DNA from: Phaeacidiphilus oryzae TH49
Lineage (GTDB): Bacteria > Actinomycetota > Actinomycetes > Streptomycetales > Streptomycetaceae
Length of the DNA: 64,000 nt
Direction: 5' to 3'
Assembly (NCBI RefSeq): GCF_000744815.1
Contig: NZ_JQMQ01000004.1
Coordinates: forward strand, 248,001-312,000
Shown: one piece after another, positions 35,101-44,948 of the stretch
Numbering within the stretch: position 1 is the stretch's first letter
How the letters are laid out: each line of letters begins with the position of its first letter
Notes under the pieces: generated by a model
Told to the model about the DNA's origin: nothing
Databases searched by the model: none
What the model saw: only the letters and a program-made list of their open reading frames with translations
Position numbers and translations under genes: made by a program

Positions 35101-35386
35101 GCTGGACGAGACGGCCGGCGAGGCGTACCGCAGCGACGCCCGCGTCTTCACCGGGACACCGGTCCAACTGGCCGACCTCCTCCTGGAGTGGGGCGAGGCC
35201 GGACTCAGCGGCTTCCGGCTGCGCCCGGCCGCGCTGGCGCAGGACCTGCCCGCGATCACCCGGGGCCTGGTCCCCGAGCTGCAGCGGAGGGGCGCCTTCC
35301 GCCGCCGGTACGAGGCGGACACCCTGCGCGGGCTGCTCGGCCTGCCGCGCCCGGCCGACCGCTACGCCGTCGAGGCCTCCGCGTGA
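32165..35386 (+). CDS. Fusion: FAD/NAD(P)-binding flavoprotein plus LLM-class monooxygenase
   Basis: One uninterrupted frame of 1073 residues. Residues 1 to about 650 form a flavoprotein of the NAD_binding_9 type: AALVIVGAGPRGTGLLERIA at the start, then VDPYPPGGGRVW, LVVLALGHLDAE and LLRGFGLAFVDLM. Residues about 672-1073 form a luciferase-like FMN monooxygenase (MTEPLHLAVALDGTGWHP; LTRRIGLVPTVVATHTEPFHLSKAIATLDYVSSGRAGV). The Arg/Pro linker RRPRHRGARTPAPTERPLP joins them with no stop codon. An ATG at 34178 with GGAGAG 10 nt upstream may also give a free monooxygenase. A Ser-Glu/Gly microrepeat near residues 735-755 is probably a surface loop. Related genes are usually separate neighbours, to my knowledge. 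A self-contained flavin-supplied oxygenase is one possible meaning. Confidence 0.8.
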   Translation: MTAALVIVGAGPRGTGLLERIAANAPELLPPQAELTIHLVDPYPPGGGRVWRERQSPLLRMNSMAEDVTVFTDESSTVAGPVRTGPSLADWAAGIRDGVRAAPDGLDPAVLAEIRALGPTDFATRRVQSAYLAWAFDRARAALPPGVRLLVHADTAVSLTGPADGPQRVGLASGRTLSADLVVLALGHLDAEPEPEQAELARFAGEHGLRYLPPAYSADLDAELALIAPSEDVLLRGFGLAFVDLMAMLTEGRGGRFSSRPDGSLRYLPSGREPVLHVGSRRGVPYHAKTGYRLRGPVPPLPRFFGPEEIDGLLASPSPHARPLDFRADVWPLVAKEVGYGHYHELFHGHPERTALPWAEFLAEYARWPWGDPRSEAVIARAVPDPADRIDFEALDRPLAGLVFDGPDALRDHLRRHIRADLDRRAAADSPHTADLGAFYALLSVYGQLPRLAAAGRLSARSLARDLDGWWRGFFSFLASGPPGRRLRELLALSEAGLVRFVGPNISVGTDIAPDGGGRFLASSPAVPGAVTAATTLIEARLPGATLVRTGSPLLRALHAEGELTEEVRADAFAGLPPYLHRSGLLRTRPGDGAVLGPDGEPHPRRFALGAPTDSRAVAAFARPRTYAPAFRQNDAAARTLLTELAAAAAGFRRPRHRGARTPAPTERPLPMTEPLHLAVALDGTGWHPASWREPGSRADQLLTAGYWADQVAEAERGLLDFVTLEDGLSLQSESESESGPGPGGGKGGTADRTDRVRGRLDAVLTASRIAPLTRRIGLVPTVVATHTEPFHLSKAIATLDYVSSGRAGVRIRISNSPQEAAHFGRRTLPADPTELLDEAADYIEVLRRLWDSWEDDAEIRDAATGRFVDREKLHYIDFEGRFFKVRGPSITPRPPQGQPLVTALAHTVDPFWLVARSADVGYLTPHDADQARALVTTVRSLREQAAPPDAPAEPLHLFGELVVLLDETPGAAADRLARLDETAGEAYRSDARVFTGTPVQLADLLLEWGEAGLSGFRLRPAALAQDLPAITRGLVPELQRRGAFRRRYEADTLRGLLGLPRPADRYAVEASA
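34162..34180 (+). promoter_or_regulatory. Internal ribosome-binding site and start of the LLM domain
   Basis: GGAGAG at 34162-34167 lies 10 nt before ATG 34178 within the fused frame. The codons after this ATG encode the canonical N terminus of an LLM monooxygenase. The separate protein (34178-35386, 402 aa) may be made in addition to the fusion, or the fusion may have arisen by loss of a stop codon. Confidence 0.45.
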
Positions 35387-35456
35387 CCACCGCCCCCGCC
35401 CCCGCCCCTCAGCAGATCCACGAACCTCCGACCTCCGGATGGGGAGTCCAGCAGCC

Positions 35457-36875
35457 ATGACCGACCGAACCGGCAAGCCCCGCAAGCAGATCCATCTCGC
35501 GGCGCACTTCCCAGGGGTGAACAACACCACCGTCTGGAGCGATCCGCGGGCCGGCAGCCATATCGAGTTCGCCTCCTTCGCCCACTTCGCCCGCGCCGCC
35601 GAGCGCGCCAGGTTCGACTTCCTCTTCCTCGCCGAGGGCCTGCGGCTGCGCGAACAGGGCGGCCGGATCTACGACCTGGACGTGGTCGGCCGTCCGGACA
35701 CCTTCGGCATCCTGGCCGCGCTGGCCGCCGTCACCGACCGGCTCGGCCTGGCCGGAACCATCAACTCCACCTTCAACGAGCCCTACGAGGTGGCCCGGCA
35801 GTTCGCCAGCCTCGACCACCTCTCGGCCGGCCGGGCCGCCTGGAACGTGGTCACCTCCTGGGACGCCTTCACCGGCGAGAACTTCCGCCGCGGCGGCTTC
35901 CTCCCGGAGTCCCAGCGCTACTCCCGCGCCAAGGAGTTCCTCGCCACCGCCAACGAGCTCTTCGACTCCTGGCGCGGCGACGAGATCGCCGCCGACCCCG
36001 CCTCCGGCGTCTTCCTGCGGGACGCCCGGGCCGGCGCGTTCGTCCACCGCGGCGAGCAGTTCGACATCGCCGGGCGGTTCGACGTCCCGCGCAGCCCGCA
36101 GGGCCGGCCGGTGATCTTCCAGGCCGGGGACTCGGAGGAGGGCCGGGAGTTCGCCGCCTCCTCGGCCGACGCCATCTTCAGCCGGCACGGCACGCTGGAG
36201 ACCGGCCGCCCGTTCTACGCCGACGTCAAACGGCGCCTGGCCCGCTACGGCCGCCGCCCGGACCAGCTGCTGATCCTCCCCGCGGCCACCTTCGTCCTGG
36301 GCGGCACCGACGCCGAGGCCGGGGAGATCGCCCGCGAGGTCCGGCGGCAGCAGGTCAGCGGGCAGACCGCGATCCGCTTCCTGGAGCAGGTGTGGAACCG
36401 CGACCTCTCCGCCTACGACCCGGACGGTCCGCTGCCGGAGGTCGAGCCGGCCGAGGGCGCGCCGGCCATCTCCCAGGGCCGCGCCGCCGACCGGGCGCAC
36501 CGGGACCGGGCGGCCACCGTCCGCGCCTGGCGGGAGCGGGCCGAGGCGGAGAAGCTGACGATCCGTGAGCTGGTGATCGCGATGACCGCGCGGCAGACCT
36601 TCGTCGGCTCGGCGGCGACCGTCGCCGACGCCATCGACGAGCTCGTCCAGGCGGACGCCGCCGACGGGTTCATCCTGGTCCCGCACATCACCCCCGGCGG
36701 TCTGGACGAGTTCGCGGACACCGTGGTCCCGATCCTCCAGGAGCGCGGGGTCTTCCGCACCGAGTACGAGGGCACGACCCTCCGCGACCACCTCGGGCTG
36801 GCGACGCCTGCCGCCTCCTCCGCCTCCTCCGCCGCATCCGCCGAGGTCCCCGCGGGGGCGGGCGCGGGCGCCTAG
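35457..36875 (+). CDS. NtaA/SnaA/DszA (CmoJ-like) family flavin monooxygenase
   Basis: A 472-residue LLM enzyme of the NtaA/DszA group. Signature parts are QIHLAAHFPGVNNTTVWSDP at the N terminus, ARFDFLFLAEGLRLREQGG near 60, RPDTFGILAALAAVTDRLGLAGTINSTFNEPYEVARQFASLDHLSAGRAAWNVVTS near 80-135, and QAGDSEEGREFAA near 222. These two-component oxygenases use reduced FMN from a partner and attack C-S or C-N bonds; CmoJ of B. subtilis acts on N-acetylated S-alkylcysteines. The low-complexity Ala/Ser tail is not conserved. ATG 35457 is used instead of a GTG six codons earlier. Confidence 0.87.
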   Translation: MTDRTGKPRKQIHLAAHFPGVNNTTVWSDPRAGSHIEFASFAHFARAAERARFDFLFLAEGLRLREQGGRIYDLDVVGRPDTFGILAALAAVTDRLGLAGTINSTFNEPYEVARQFASLDHLSAGRAAWNVVTSWDAFTGENFRRGGFLPESQRYSRAKEFLATANELFDSWRGDEIAADPASGVFLRDARAGAFVHRGEQFDIAGRFDVPRSPQGRPVIFQAGDSEEGREFAASSADAIFSRHGTLETGRPFYADVKRRLARYGRRPDQLLILPAATFVLGGTDAEAGEIAREVRRQQVSGQTAIRFLEQVWNRDLSAYDPDGPLPEVEPAEGAPAISQGRAADRAHRDRAATVRAWRERAEAEKLTIRELVIAMTARQTFVGSAATVADAIDELVQADAADGFILVPHITPGGLDEFADTVVPILQERGVFRTEYEGTTLRDHLGLATPAASSASSAASAEVPAGAGAGA

Positions 36876-36895
36876 CCGCAGCGGGCGCGGCAGGC

Positions 36896-37264
36896 TCAGG
36901 CGCCCCTGACCGAACCGTCGATCGCCCGGGACAGGGCCGGGAGCGCCGTCTCGACCGCACGGCGCTCCTCCGGGCCGAGGCGGTCCAGCAGCCGGTAGAG
37001 CTCGGCCACCCGCTCGGCGCGCCGGGCGTGGAAGACCTCGAGGCCGGCCTCGGTGGGCTCGACCTCGACGCCGCGGCCGTCCGCCCGGCAGGCCCGGCGC
37101 CTGACCAGTCCGTCCCGCTCCATGCGGGCGATCAGCTGGGTCATCCCCGGCTGGGTGGACTGCTCGGCCCGGGCCAGCTCGGTGATCCGCAGCGGGCCCT
37201 CGCGGCTCAGCCGGCTGAGCGCGGCGGAGGCCGGGGCGCTCAGGCCGCCGGCGGTGGCGATCAC
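36896..37264 (-). CDS. MarR-family regulator, N terminus possibly frameshifted
   Basis: The 122-residue frame from GTG 37264 contains the MarR winged helix (GPLRITELARAEQSTQPGMTQLIARMERDGLVRRRACRADGRGVEVEPTEAG) but lacks the first dimerisation helix. The missing helix can be read in the same frame just upstream (EDLVLALECLVRYVRV), without a start codon before a TAA. In another frame GTG-CAC-GAG-CCC at about 37340 would provide a start if one base of the G-run at 37315-37324 were removed. So the true gene probably starts near 37340 and carries a homopolymer indel, real or from sequencing. It converges on the CmoJ-like gene and may regulate the locus. Confidence 0.75.
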   Translation of the reverse strand: MIATAGGLSAPASAALSRLSREGPLRITELARAEQSTQPGMTQLIARMERDGLVRRRACRADGRGVEVEPTEAGLEVFHARRAERVAELYRLLDRLGPEERRAVETALPALSRAIDGSVRGA

Positions 37265-37387
37265 CCTGACGTACCGGACCAGGCACTCCAGGGCGAGGAC
37301 GAGGTCCTCGCCGGTGGGGGGTGGGGCGTCTCGGGCTCGTGCACACGCGGATTATGGGGCACCGGTGCCTCGGCGGGCGAATCCGGG

Positions 37388-37645
37388 TCAGCCGCGGTGC
37401 GCCGGGCGGCGTTCGGCCAGCAGGGTCGCCGCCGAGTCCACGGTGGCCAGCTTCGGATAGTCGTCCTCGTCCAGGCGGACGCCGGTCCGCTCGGAGAGGA
37501 GCTCGACGATGCCGAGGAAGTCCAGCGAGTCCAGATCGAGGGCCTCGCGGTACGGGGCGTCCGGGGCGAGGGAGTCCAGGTCCGCGTCCGGGGCCACCCG
37601 GAGGATCGCGGACCGGACGGCGGCGGTTGCCTCTTCACGGGTCAT
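37388..37645 (-). CDS. Acyl carrier protein
   Basis: An 85-residue acidic four-helix protein with the phosphopantetheine site LDLDSLDFLGIVELL (Ser40). It is the last gene of a leftward operon encoding an AMP-forming CoA ligase and pyruvate-dehydrogenase-like E1 alpha, E1 beta and E2 subunits. An ACP next to a 2-oxoacid dehydrogenase is unusual. It might accept the acyl group formed by the ligase or E2, but this is speculation. AGGAG lies 7 nt before the ATG. No ketosynthase or other fatty-acid gene is nearby, so it is not the housekeeping ACP. Confidence 0.88.
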   Translation of the reverse strand: MTREEATAAVRSAILRVAPDADLDSLAPDAPYREALDLDSLDFLGIVELLSERTGVRLDEDDYPKLATVDSAATLLAERRPAHRG

Positions 37646-37670
37646 GGCCGGCTCCTGTCTCTCTGCCGCT

Positions 37671-37709
37671 CTCTCTGCGTTGTCTCTCTGCGTTGTCTCT
37701 CTGCGTTGG
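37671..37709. repeat. Three tandem 13-bp repeats between the E2 and ACP genes
   Basis: CTCTCTGCGTTGT occurs three times in direct succession (the last copy ends in G), with degenerate copies on both sides. The tract fills the 128-bp gap between the E2 stop and the ACP start, where the other junctions of the operon overlap or are 3 bp apart. It may set ACP expression or be a slippage-prone tract. Confidence 0.75.
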
Positions 37710-37773
37710 CACTCTGCCGCTCGCTGTGCTGCTGTGCCTCGGTCGTCTCCGCGCCGGAGCGGGCGCCCCGTGC

Positions 37774-39132
37774 TCAGAGCTGCTCGGGATGCTGGAGCAG
37801 TTCCGCGAGGCGGGTCAGGTAGCGGGCGCCGATGGCGCCGTCGCTGGCGCGGTGGTCGGCGGCGAGCGAGGCGGTCACCGCGGGGTGGGCGAAGACCTGC
37901 CCGTCCGCGGCGAGCGCCCGTTCGCCGATGGTGCCGAAGCCGACCAGGGCGACCTGGGGCGGATGGATGATGCCGAGGACGGTCTCCACGCCGTTGTCGC
38001 CGAGGTTGGTCACGGTGATCGAGGCGCCGGCGGACTCGCTGCCGCGCAGCCGGCCGCGCCGGGCCCGCTCCACGACCCCGCGCAGCGCCTCCATCAGCTG
38101 ATCGAGGGGCAGCCGGTCGGCGTCCCGGATGACGGGGGCCAGGAGGCCGCCGCCGCGCAGCGAGACGATGACCCCGAGGTCCACCCGCGGGGCGGGGGAG
38201 AACCGGTCCTCGATCCAGTGCCCGTTGAGCTCGGGCACCTCGCGGGCGGCCCGCGCCGCGGCCTTGAGCAGCAGCGCTGCGGGCAGCATCCGCCGGCTCA
38301 CCGGCAGTTCGCGGTTGCGGCGGTGCAGCCAGTCCAGTGCGCCGGCCAGGTCGACGGTGGTGGCGAGGTGGTAGTGGGGGATCTGGTGCCAGGAGTGGGT
38401 CATCAGCTCGGCCACGGCGCGCCTGGGGTCCCGGCGCGGCGGGGCGGGACGGGCGCCTGGGGGCCGCGGGCGGCCGGGCGGGCTCGGCGGGGGCCGCCGC
38501 AGGCGGGCACCGACCGAGCGGCGGACGTCCGTGGCCCGGACCGGCAGCCCGGGACCGGCGGGCGCGACCGCCTCCGGCGGCACCCCGAGCTCGGCGGCCA
38601 GCCGGCGGGCGTACGGCGTGATCCGCGGGCGCGGAAGCCCCTCCCGTTCTGAGGTGAACTCCCCGACCCCGGCGGCGCGTTCGACGTCCTGCGCGGTCAC
38701 CGGAGAGCCGTCCGCGCCCAGCGCGGAGAGGTCGACCCCGTACTGCTCGGCCAGCCGCCGCACCAGCGGTGAGTAGTACCGCCGCTGCCCGTCCCCCGAC
38801 GGCGGGTGGGGGACCGGCGGTTCCTGCGGAGGGACCGGGGCGGGCGGGGGCGTGGGCGTCTCCGAAGGAGGCGCCGGGGCCCCCGCGTCCGCCGGGGCCG
38901 GTTCGGTGATCAGGGCCAGGGGCGTGCCCACGGGGACGCGGGTGCCCTCCGGGATGAGGATCCGGGTGAGGACGCCGGTGGTGAAGCACTCGACCTCGAT
39001 GGTGGACTTGTCGGTGTCGACCACCGCGATCACGTCGCCGCGGGTGACGCGCTCGCCGGGGCGGGCCAGCCACTCGGTGACCATCCCCTCGGTCATGTCC
39101 GCGCCCAGCGCCGGCATGCGGAACTCGGCCAT
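37774..39132 (-). CDS. Dihydrolipoamide acyltransferase (E2) of a 2-oxoacid dehydrogenase complex
   Basis: A 452-residue E2. The lipoyl domain is at residues 1-77 with lipoyl-lysine K42 in [10 protein letters not shown] Pro/Ala linker follows, then two successive peripheral-subunit (E3/E1) binding motifs, [20 protein letters not shown] near 119 and [20 protein letters not shown] near 169. The catalytic domain starts near 230 and carries the active-site ADHRASDG near 425. It transfers an acyl group from lipoate to CoA. Two binding domains in tandem are uncommon in E2 proteins. No E3 gene is present here. ATG 39132 is 3 bp after the E1 beta stop. Confidence 0.92.
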   Translation of the reverse strand: MAEFRMPALGADMTEGMVTEWLARPGERVTRGDVIAVVDTDKSTIEVECFTTGVLTRILIPEGTRVPVGTPLALITEPAPADAGAPAPPSETPTPPPAPVPPQEPPVPHPPSGDGQRRYYSPLVRRLAEQYGVDLSALGADGSPVTAQDVERAAGVGEFTSEREGLPRPRITPYARRLAAELGVPPEAVAPAGPGLPVRATDVRRSVGARLRRPPPSPPGRPRPPGARPAPPRRDPRRAVAELMTHSWHQIPHYHLATTVDLAGALDWLHRRNRELPVSRRMLPAALLLKAAARAAREVPELNGHWIEDRFSPAPRVDLGVIVSLRGGGLLAPVIRDADRLPLDQLMEALRGVVERARRGRLRGSESAGASITVTNLGDNGVETVLGIIHPPQVALVGFGTIGERALAADGQVFAHPAVTASLAADHRASDGAIGARYLTRLAELLQHPEQL

Positions 39133-39135
39133 CGC

Positions 39136-40125
39136 TCAGCCCACCGTCCGCCGCGCCGCCGCGACGATGTCCGCGGCCTGGGGAAGCGCGGCCTCCTCCA
39201 GACCGCGGGCGTAGGGGATCGGCACCTCGGCCGTGCAGACCCGCTCGATCGGCGCGTCCAGCTCGTAGAAGGCGGACTCCGCGATCCGCGCCGCCACCTC
39301 CGCCGAGAGTCCGACGCTGCGCCAGCCCTCGTCGACCACCACCACCCGGTGGGTGCGCCCGACGGTGGCGGTCAGCGCCGGCTGGTCCAGCGGGCGCAGA
39401 GTGCGCAGGTCCAGCACCTCCGCCGAGATCCCGTCGGCGGCCAGCCGCTCCGCCGCCTCCAGTGCCTTGGGCAGCGAGCCGCCGTAGGCGACCAGTGAGA
39501 CGTCCGTGCCGGGGCGGCGCACGGCCGCGTGGGTGATGTCGGCTGCGGCGGAGTCGGCGGGCGAGCCCGGGTCGAGGGCGCCGGCCGTGTTGTAGAGCGA
39601 GCCGTGCTCGAAGACGATGACCGGATCGGGGTCGGCCAGCGCGGCGGCCAGCATGTGCCGCGCGTCGGGCAGCGTCGCCGGCGCCAGCACCCGCAGCCCG
39701 GGGATGTGGGCGTACCACCCCTCCAGGCTGTGCGAGTGCTGGGCCGCGAGCTGGCGGCCGGCTCCGGTGGTCATCCGGATCACCAGCGGCACCTGGATCT
39801 GGCCGCCGGACATGTGCTGGAGAGTGGCCGCGTTGTTGAGGATCTGGTCCAGCGCGAGAAGGCTGAAGTTGACCGTCATGATCTCGACGATCGGCCGCAG
39901 GCCGTTGATCGCCGCGCCGATCCCCGCGCCGACGAAGGCCGACTCGGAGAGCGGGGTGTCCCGGATCCGCTCGGGGCCGAACTCCTCCAGCAGCCCGAGG
40001 CTGACGCCGAAGCAGCCGCCGTAGCGGCCGACGTCCTCGCCCATCAGGAAGACCCGCTCGTCCGCGCGGAGCGCCTCGCGCATCGCCTCGCGCATGGCCT
40101 CGCGGTAGGTGCACTCGACGGTCAT
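39136..40125 (-). CDS. 2-oxoacid (pyruvate/acetoin-type) dehydrogenase E1 component, beta subunit
   Basis: A 329-residue E1 beta. It shows the transketolase-like thiamine diphosphate fold: [26 protein letters not shown] near 8-33, the phenolic-binding region [29 protein letters not shown] near 80-108, and a C-terminal domain with [18 protein letters not shown] and [10 protein letters not shown]. With E1 alpha it decarboxylates a 2-oxoacid (or cleaves acetoin) and loads lipoate on E2. The stretch GEDVG with [12 protein letters not shown] is typical of PDH/acetoin dehydrogenase rather than branched-chain enzymes. The start overlaps the E1 alpha stop (ATGA). Confidence 0.92.
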   Translation of the reverse strand: MTVECTYREAMREAMREALRADERVFLMGEDVGRYGGCFGVSLGLLEEFGPERIRDTPLSESAFVGAGIGAAINGLRPIVEIMTVNFSLLALDQILNNAATLQHMSGGQIQVPLVIRMTTGAGRQLAAQHSHSLEGWYAHIPGLRVLAPATLPDARHMLAAALADPDPVIVFEHGSLYNTAGALDPGSPADSAAADITHAAVRRPGTDVSLVAYGGSLPKALEAAERLAADGISAEVLDLRTLRPLDQPALTATVGRTHRVVVVDEGWRSVGLSAEVAARIAESAFYELDAPIERVCTAEVPIPYARGLEEAALPQAADIVAAARRTVG

Positions 40126-41212
40126 CCGGAGGCCCCTTCCCCCGCTCCGTTCGACGGCGTGGTGACGAACCGCAGCAGGTCGCCGACCGGCTCCGCGGGC
40201 GCCTCCCGGGCGGCCGCCACCGCCGCGTCCAGCTCGGCGGCGACGGCCCGTTCGAGGTCCGTCCAGCCCTCGTCGGTCAGTCGGCCGTCGGCGCGCAGCC
40301 GGCCGGCCAGCAGGTCGATCGGATCGCGCTCCTTCCAGCGGGCGATCTCCTCCTTGCTGCGGTAGCGGTCCGGGTCGTACATCGAGTGGGCCCGGAAGCG
40401 GTACGTACGGAGTTCGAGGAAGTGCGGGCCGGAGCCGGCCCGGATGGACTCGGCCGCCATCCGGGCGGCGTGCTCGACGGCGAGGACGTCCATGCCGTCG
40501 GCGCTCCAGGCGGCCATGCCGTAGCCGGAGGCGCGCAGCGCGAGGTCGGTCTCGGCCTGGGCGCGGTCCAGGGCGGTGCCCATGGCGTAGAGGTTGTTCT
40601 CGCAGACGAGGAGGAGCGGCAGCTCCCACAGCGCGGCCAGGTTGGCCGTCTCGTGGAACTCGCCCTCCGCCACGGCACCGTCGCCGAAGAAGCAGCAGGT
40701 CACCCGCGGCCGGCCGGTCATCCGGTCGGCGAGGGCCAGGCCGGCCGCGAGCGGCAGGCCGCCGCCGACGATGGCGTTGCCCCCGTAGAAGCGGCGGGAG
40801 GTGTCGAAGAGGTGCATCGAGCCGCCCCGGCCCCGGCTGCAGCCGGTGGCCCTGCCGTACATCTCGGCCATCACCGACTCGGCGGGGGTGCCGCGGGCCA
40901 GGGCGTGGCCGTGGTCGCGGTAGGTGGAGACGATCGCGTCGTCCTCGGTGAGCGCCTGGGCGACGCCCACCGCGACGGCCTCCTCGCCGATGCAGAGGTG
41001 GACGAACCCGCGGATCTCGGCCGCGCTGTAGAGCTCCACGCAGCGCTCCTCGAACCGGCGGATCCGCAGCATCTCGTGGAGCAGCAGCATCCGGTGCTTG
41101 CCCGCCTCGCCGCCTCCGGGCTGCGCTGCGGACGCCTTCGCCTCGTGGCTCTGGTCCGTACGCCCGCGCCCCTTCCGGGGCGGCGGGGAGCCGGCTGACT
41201 TCCGGGTCGGGG

Positions 41213-41216
<4 letters not shown>
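40122..41216 (-). CDS. 2-oxoacid (pyruvate/acetoin-type) dehydrogenase E1 component, alpha subunit
   Basis: A 364-residue E1 alpha. A basic leader of about 40 residues is followed by [36 protein letters not shown], the conserved RGHG-equivalent [13 protein letters not shown], and the thiamine-diphosphate motif [31 protein letters not shown] near 200-230. The phosphorylation-loop region [15 protein letters not shown] follows. The ATG at 41216 overlaps the ligase stop (ATGA). The very long frame upstream is a shadow of the ligase gene. The substrate is likely pyruvate or acetoin; this cannot be decided from sequence. Confidence 0.92.
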
Positions 41217-43060
<1,844 letters not shown>

Positions 43061-43154
43061 GGCGGTTCCTCAACGTCCTTGTCGGGAGCGCTCTGCGGGC
43101 GCGGCGGGGACGCGTCCGCCTCCCACCCTGCGCGAGTGCCCCAACCCCCGCCAT

Positions 43155-43168
43155 GGGCCTACCGGACC
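43155..43168. promoter_or_regulatory. Dormancy-type box, copy 1 (GGGCC-N3-CGGACC)
   Basis: GGGCCTACCGGACC, preceded by GCCAT, lies between the kinase gene end and the CoA-ligase start (43060). The same motif occurs at 46990 and, inverted, at 49329. Its GGGxC...GxCC architecture resembles DosR/OsdR operators. It is a candidate control site for the CoA ligase-E1-E2-ACP operon. Confidence 0.6.
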
Positions 43169-43196
43169 GCTCGTGGGCCGGGTGGCCCACCCGGCC

Positions 43197-44948
43197 TCAG
43201 CCCTTGCCGTCGAGCGGAACCCGCCAGTCCAGCCGGGTGCCCTCGCCGTTCTGTCCCGCGGTGAGGTCGAGCCGGCCGCCGAGGTGCTCCGCGCGGTCGG
43301 TGAGGTTGCGCAGGCCGCTGCGGCGGGCCTGGTCGCCCAGGCCGATCCCGTTGTCGGTGACGGTCAGCCGCAGCTGCTCCCCGCCGGCGGTGAGCGCCAC
43401 CTGGGCGCCGGAGGCCCGGGCGTGCCGCGCGATGTTGGTCAGCGCCTCGCCCAGCGCCGCCAGCGCCTCCTCCGCGATCTCCGCGGGCACCTCGCTGTCC
43501 AGCAGCCCCTCCAGACGCAGCGCCGGGGTGAACCCCAGCGCCGGGACCATCCGCTCGACGGTCTGCACGGCCCGGGTGCGCAGGCCCGGCCGGCGGCCGG
43601 TGGCCTCGTGGGCGCGCAGCCCGAAGATGGTGGTGCGGATGATCCGCACGGTCTCGTCCAGATCGTCGATGACCTGCTGGAGGCGCTCCGAGGCGCCCGG
43701 GTTGCCGACCAGCCGGGCCATCCCCTGGAGGGTCATCCCGGAGGCGAAGATCCGCTGGATCGCGAGGTCGTGGAGGTCCCGGGCGATCCGGTCGCGCTCC
43801 TCCAGCAGCGTGATCTGCTCGCCCTCGCGGCGCCGCTCGGCCAGTTCGAGCGCCAGCGCGGCCTGGCCGGCGTAGCCGACCAGCGGCTCCACCTCCTCGG
43901 CCGTGAACTCCGCGCCGCCCCGGCGGCGGGCCAGCAGCAGCACCCCGCGCGGCTCGTCCTCCTCCTCCGCCCCCCGGCTGCCGAGCGGCACCGCCACCCC
44001 CGGGCCCAGCCCCTCGAATCGGGGCGGGCCGGCCGTGATCCGCTCGTCGTTCATCAGATCGCCGCTGATGATCGCCCGGCGGGCGCGGATCGCGGCGCCG
44101 CTGAGCGATCCCTCGAAGGGCAGTACCAGCCCGCGGTGGGTGTCGGCCTGGACGCCCTGGGCTCCGGCGACGGTCAACTCGTCGCCGTCCGGAAGCCGCA
44201 GTGCGACCACGGCGAGATCGGCGGAGGTGATCACCCGGCCGCGTTCCAGGATCATGGTGAGCACCTCTGCCTCGTCCCGCCCGGAGAGGAGGGCCGCGGT
44301 GACCTCCGCGCCGGCCCGCAGCCAGCGCTCGCGCAGCCGGGCCGCCGCGTAGAGGCGGGCGTTGTCCACCGCGATGCCCGCGGCCACGGCCAGGGTGGAG
44401 ACCACCGCCTCGTCCTCCGCGTCGAACTCGGCGCCGCCGTGCTTGTCGGTGAGGTAGAGGTTGCCGAAGACCTGGTCGCGGACCCGGATCGGGACGCCGA
44501 GGAAGGTCTTCATCGGGGGGTGGTTGGCCGGGAAGCCGTAGGAGGCCGGGTGCTGGGCGATCTCCGGTATCCGCAGCGGCTGCGGGTTGCGGATCAGCTC
44601 GCCGAGGAGGCCGTGGCCGGTGGGGAGCGGGCCGATCCGCTCGATCTCGGCCTCGCTCACCCCGACGGTGAGGAACTGGGCCAGCCGCTTGCCGTCCTCG
44701 CCGATCACCCCGAGCGCCCCGTACTCGGCGTCCACCAGGCTGACCGCGGCCTCGACGATATGCCGCAGCACCTCGCCGAGTTCGAGGTCGCGACCGATCC
44801 CGAGCACCGCCTCCAGCAGGGTGTGCACCCGGTCGCGGGTCTCCCGCACCATCGTCAGCCGGTCCTGGAGCTCCATCAGAAGCTCGTCCAGACGGAGCTG
44901 TGACGGTCCGCCGGACGGTGCCAGCGGTACTTCGCCTTCGCTTCCCAT
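43197..44948 (-). CDS. GAF-GAF sensor histidine kinase, DosS/DevS/OsdK-like
   Basis: A 583-residue soluble kinase. GAF domain 1 is at about 55-200, GAF domain 2 at about 220-370, then a HisKA_3 phosphoacceptor (ERDRIARDLHDLAIQRIF, His393) and an HATPase domain with TDNGIGL near 535 and the G2 box. In GAF 1 the block NHPPMKTFLGVPIRVRDQVFGNLYLTDK contains His143, at the position of the haem-ligating histidine of DosS/DosT, so it may sense O2, NO or redox. ATG 44948 is preferred because GGGGGA lies 7 nt upstream; an upstream in-frame start adds 16 unlikely residues. No response regulator gene is in the window. It is expected to control the surrounding stress/dormancy genes. Confidence 0.9.
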   Translation of the reverse strand: MGSEGEVPLAPSGGPSQLRLDELLMELQDRLTMVRETRDRVHTLLEAVLGIGRDLELGEVLRHIVEAAVSLVDAEYGALGVIGEDGKRLAQFLTVGVSEAEIERIGPLPTGHGLLGELIRNPQPLRIPEIAQHPASYGFPANHPPMKTFLGVPIRVRDQVFGNLYLTDKHGGAEFDAEDEAVVSTLAVAAGIAVDNARLYAAARLRERWLRAGAEVTAALLSGRDEAEVLTMILERGRVITSADLAVVALRLPDGDELTVAGAQGVQADTHRGLVLPFEGSLSGAAIRARRAIISGDLMNDERITAGPPRFEGLGPGVAVPLGSRGAEEEDEPRGVLLLARRRGGAEFTAEEVEPLVGYAGQAALALELAERRREGEQITLLEERDRIARDLHDLAIQRIFASGMTLQGMARLVGNPGASERLQQVIDDLDETVRIIRTTIFGLRAHEATGRRPGLRTRAVQTVERMVPALGFTPALRLEGLLDSEVPAEIAEEALAALGEALTNIARHARASGAQVALTAGGEQLRLTVTDNGIGLGDQARRSGLRNLTDRAEHLGGRLDLTAGQNGEGTRLDWRVPLDGKG

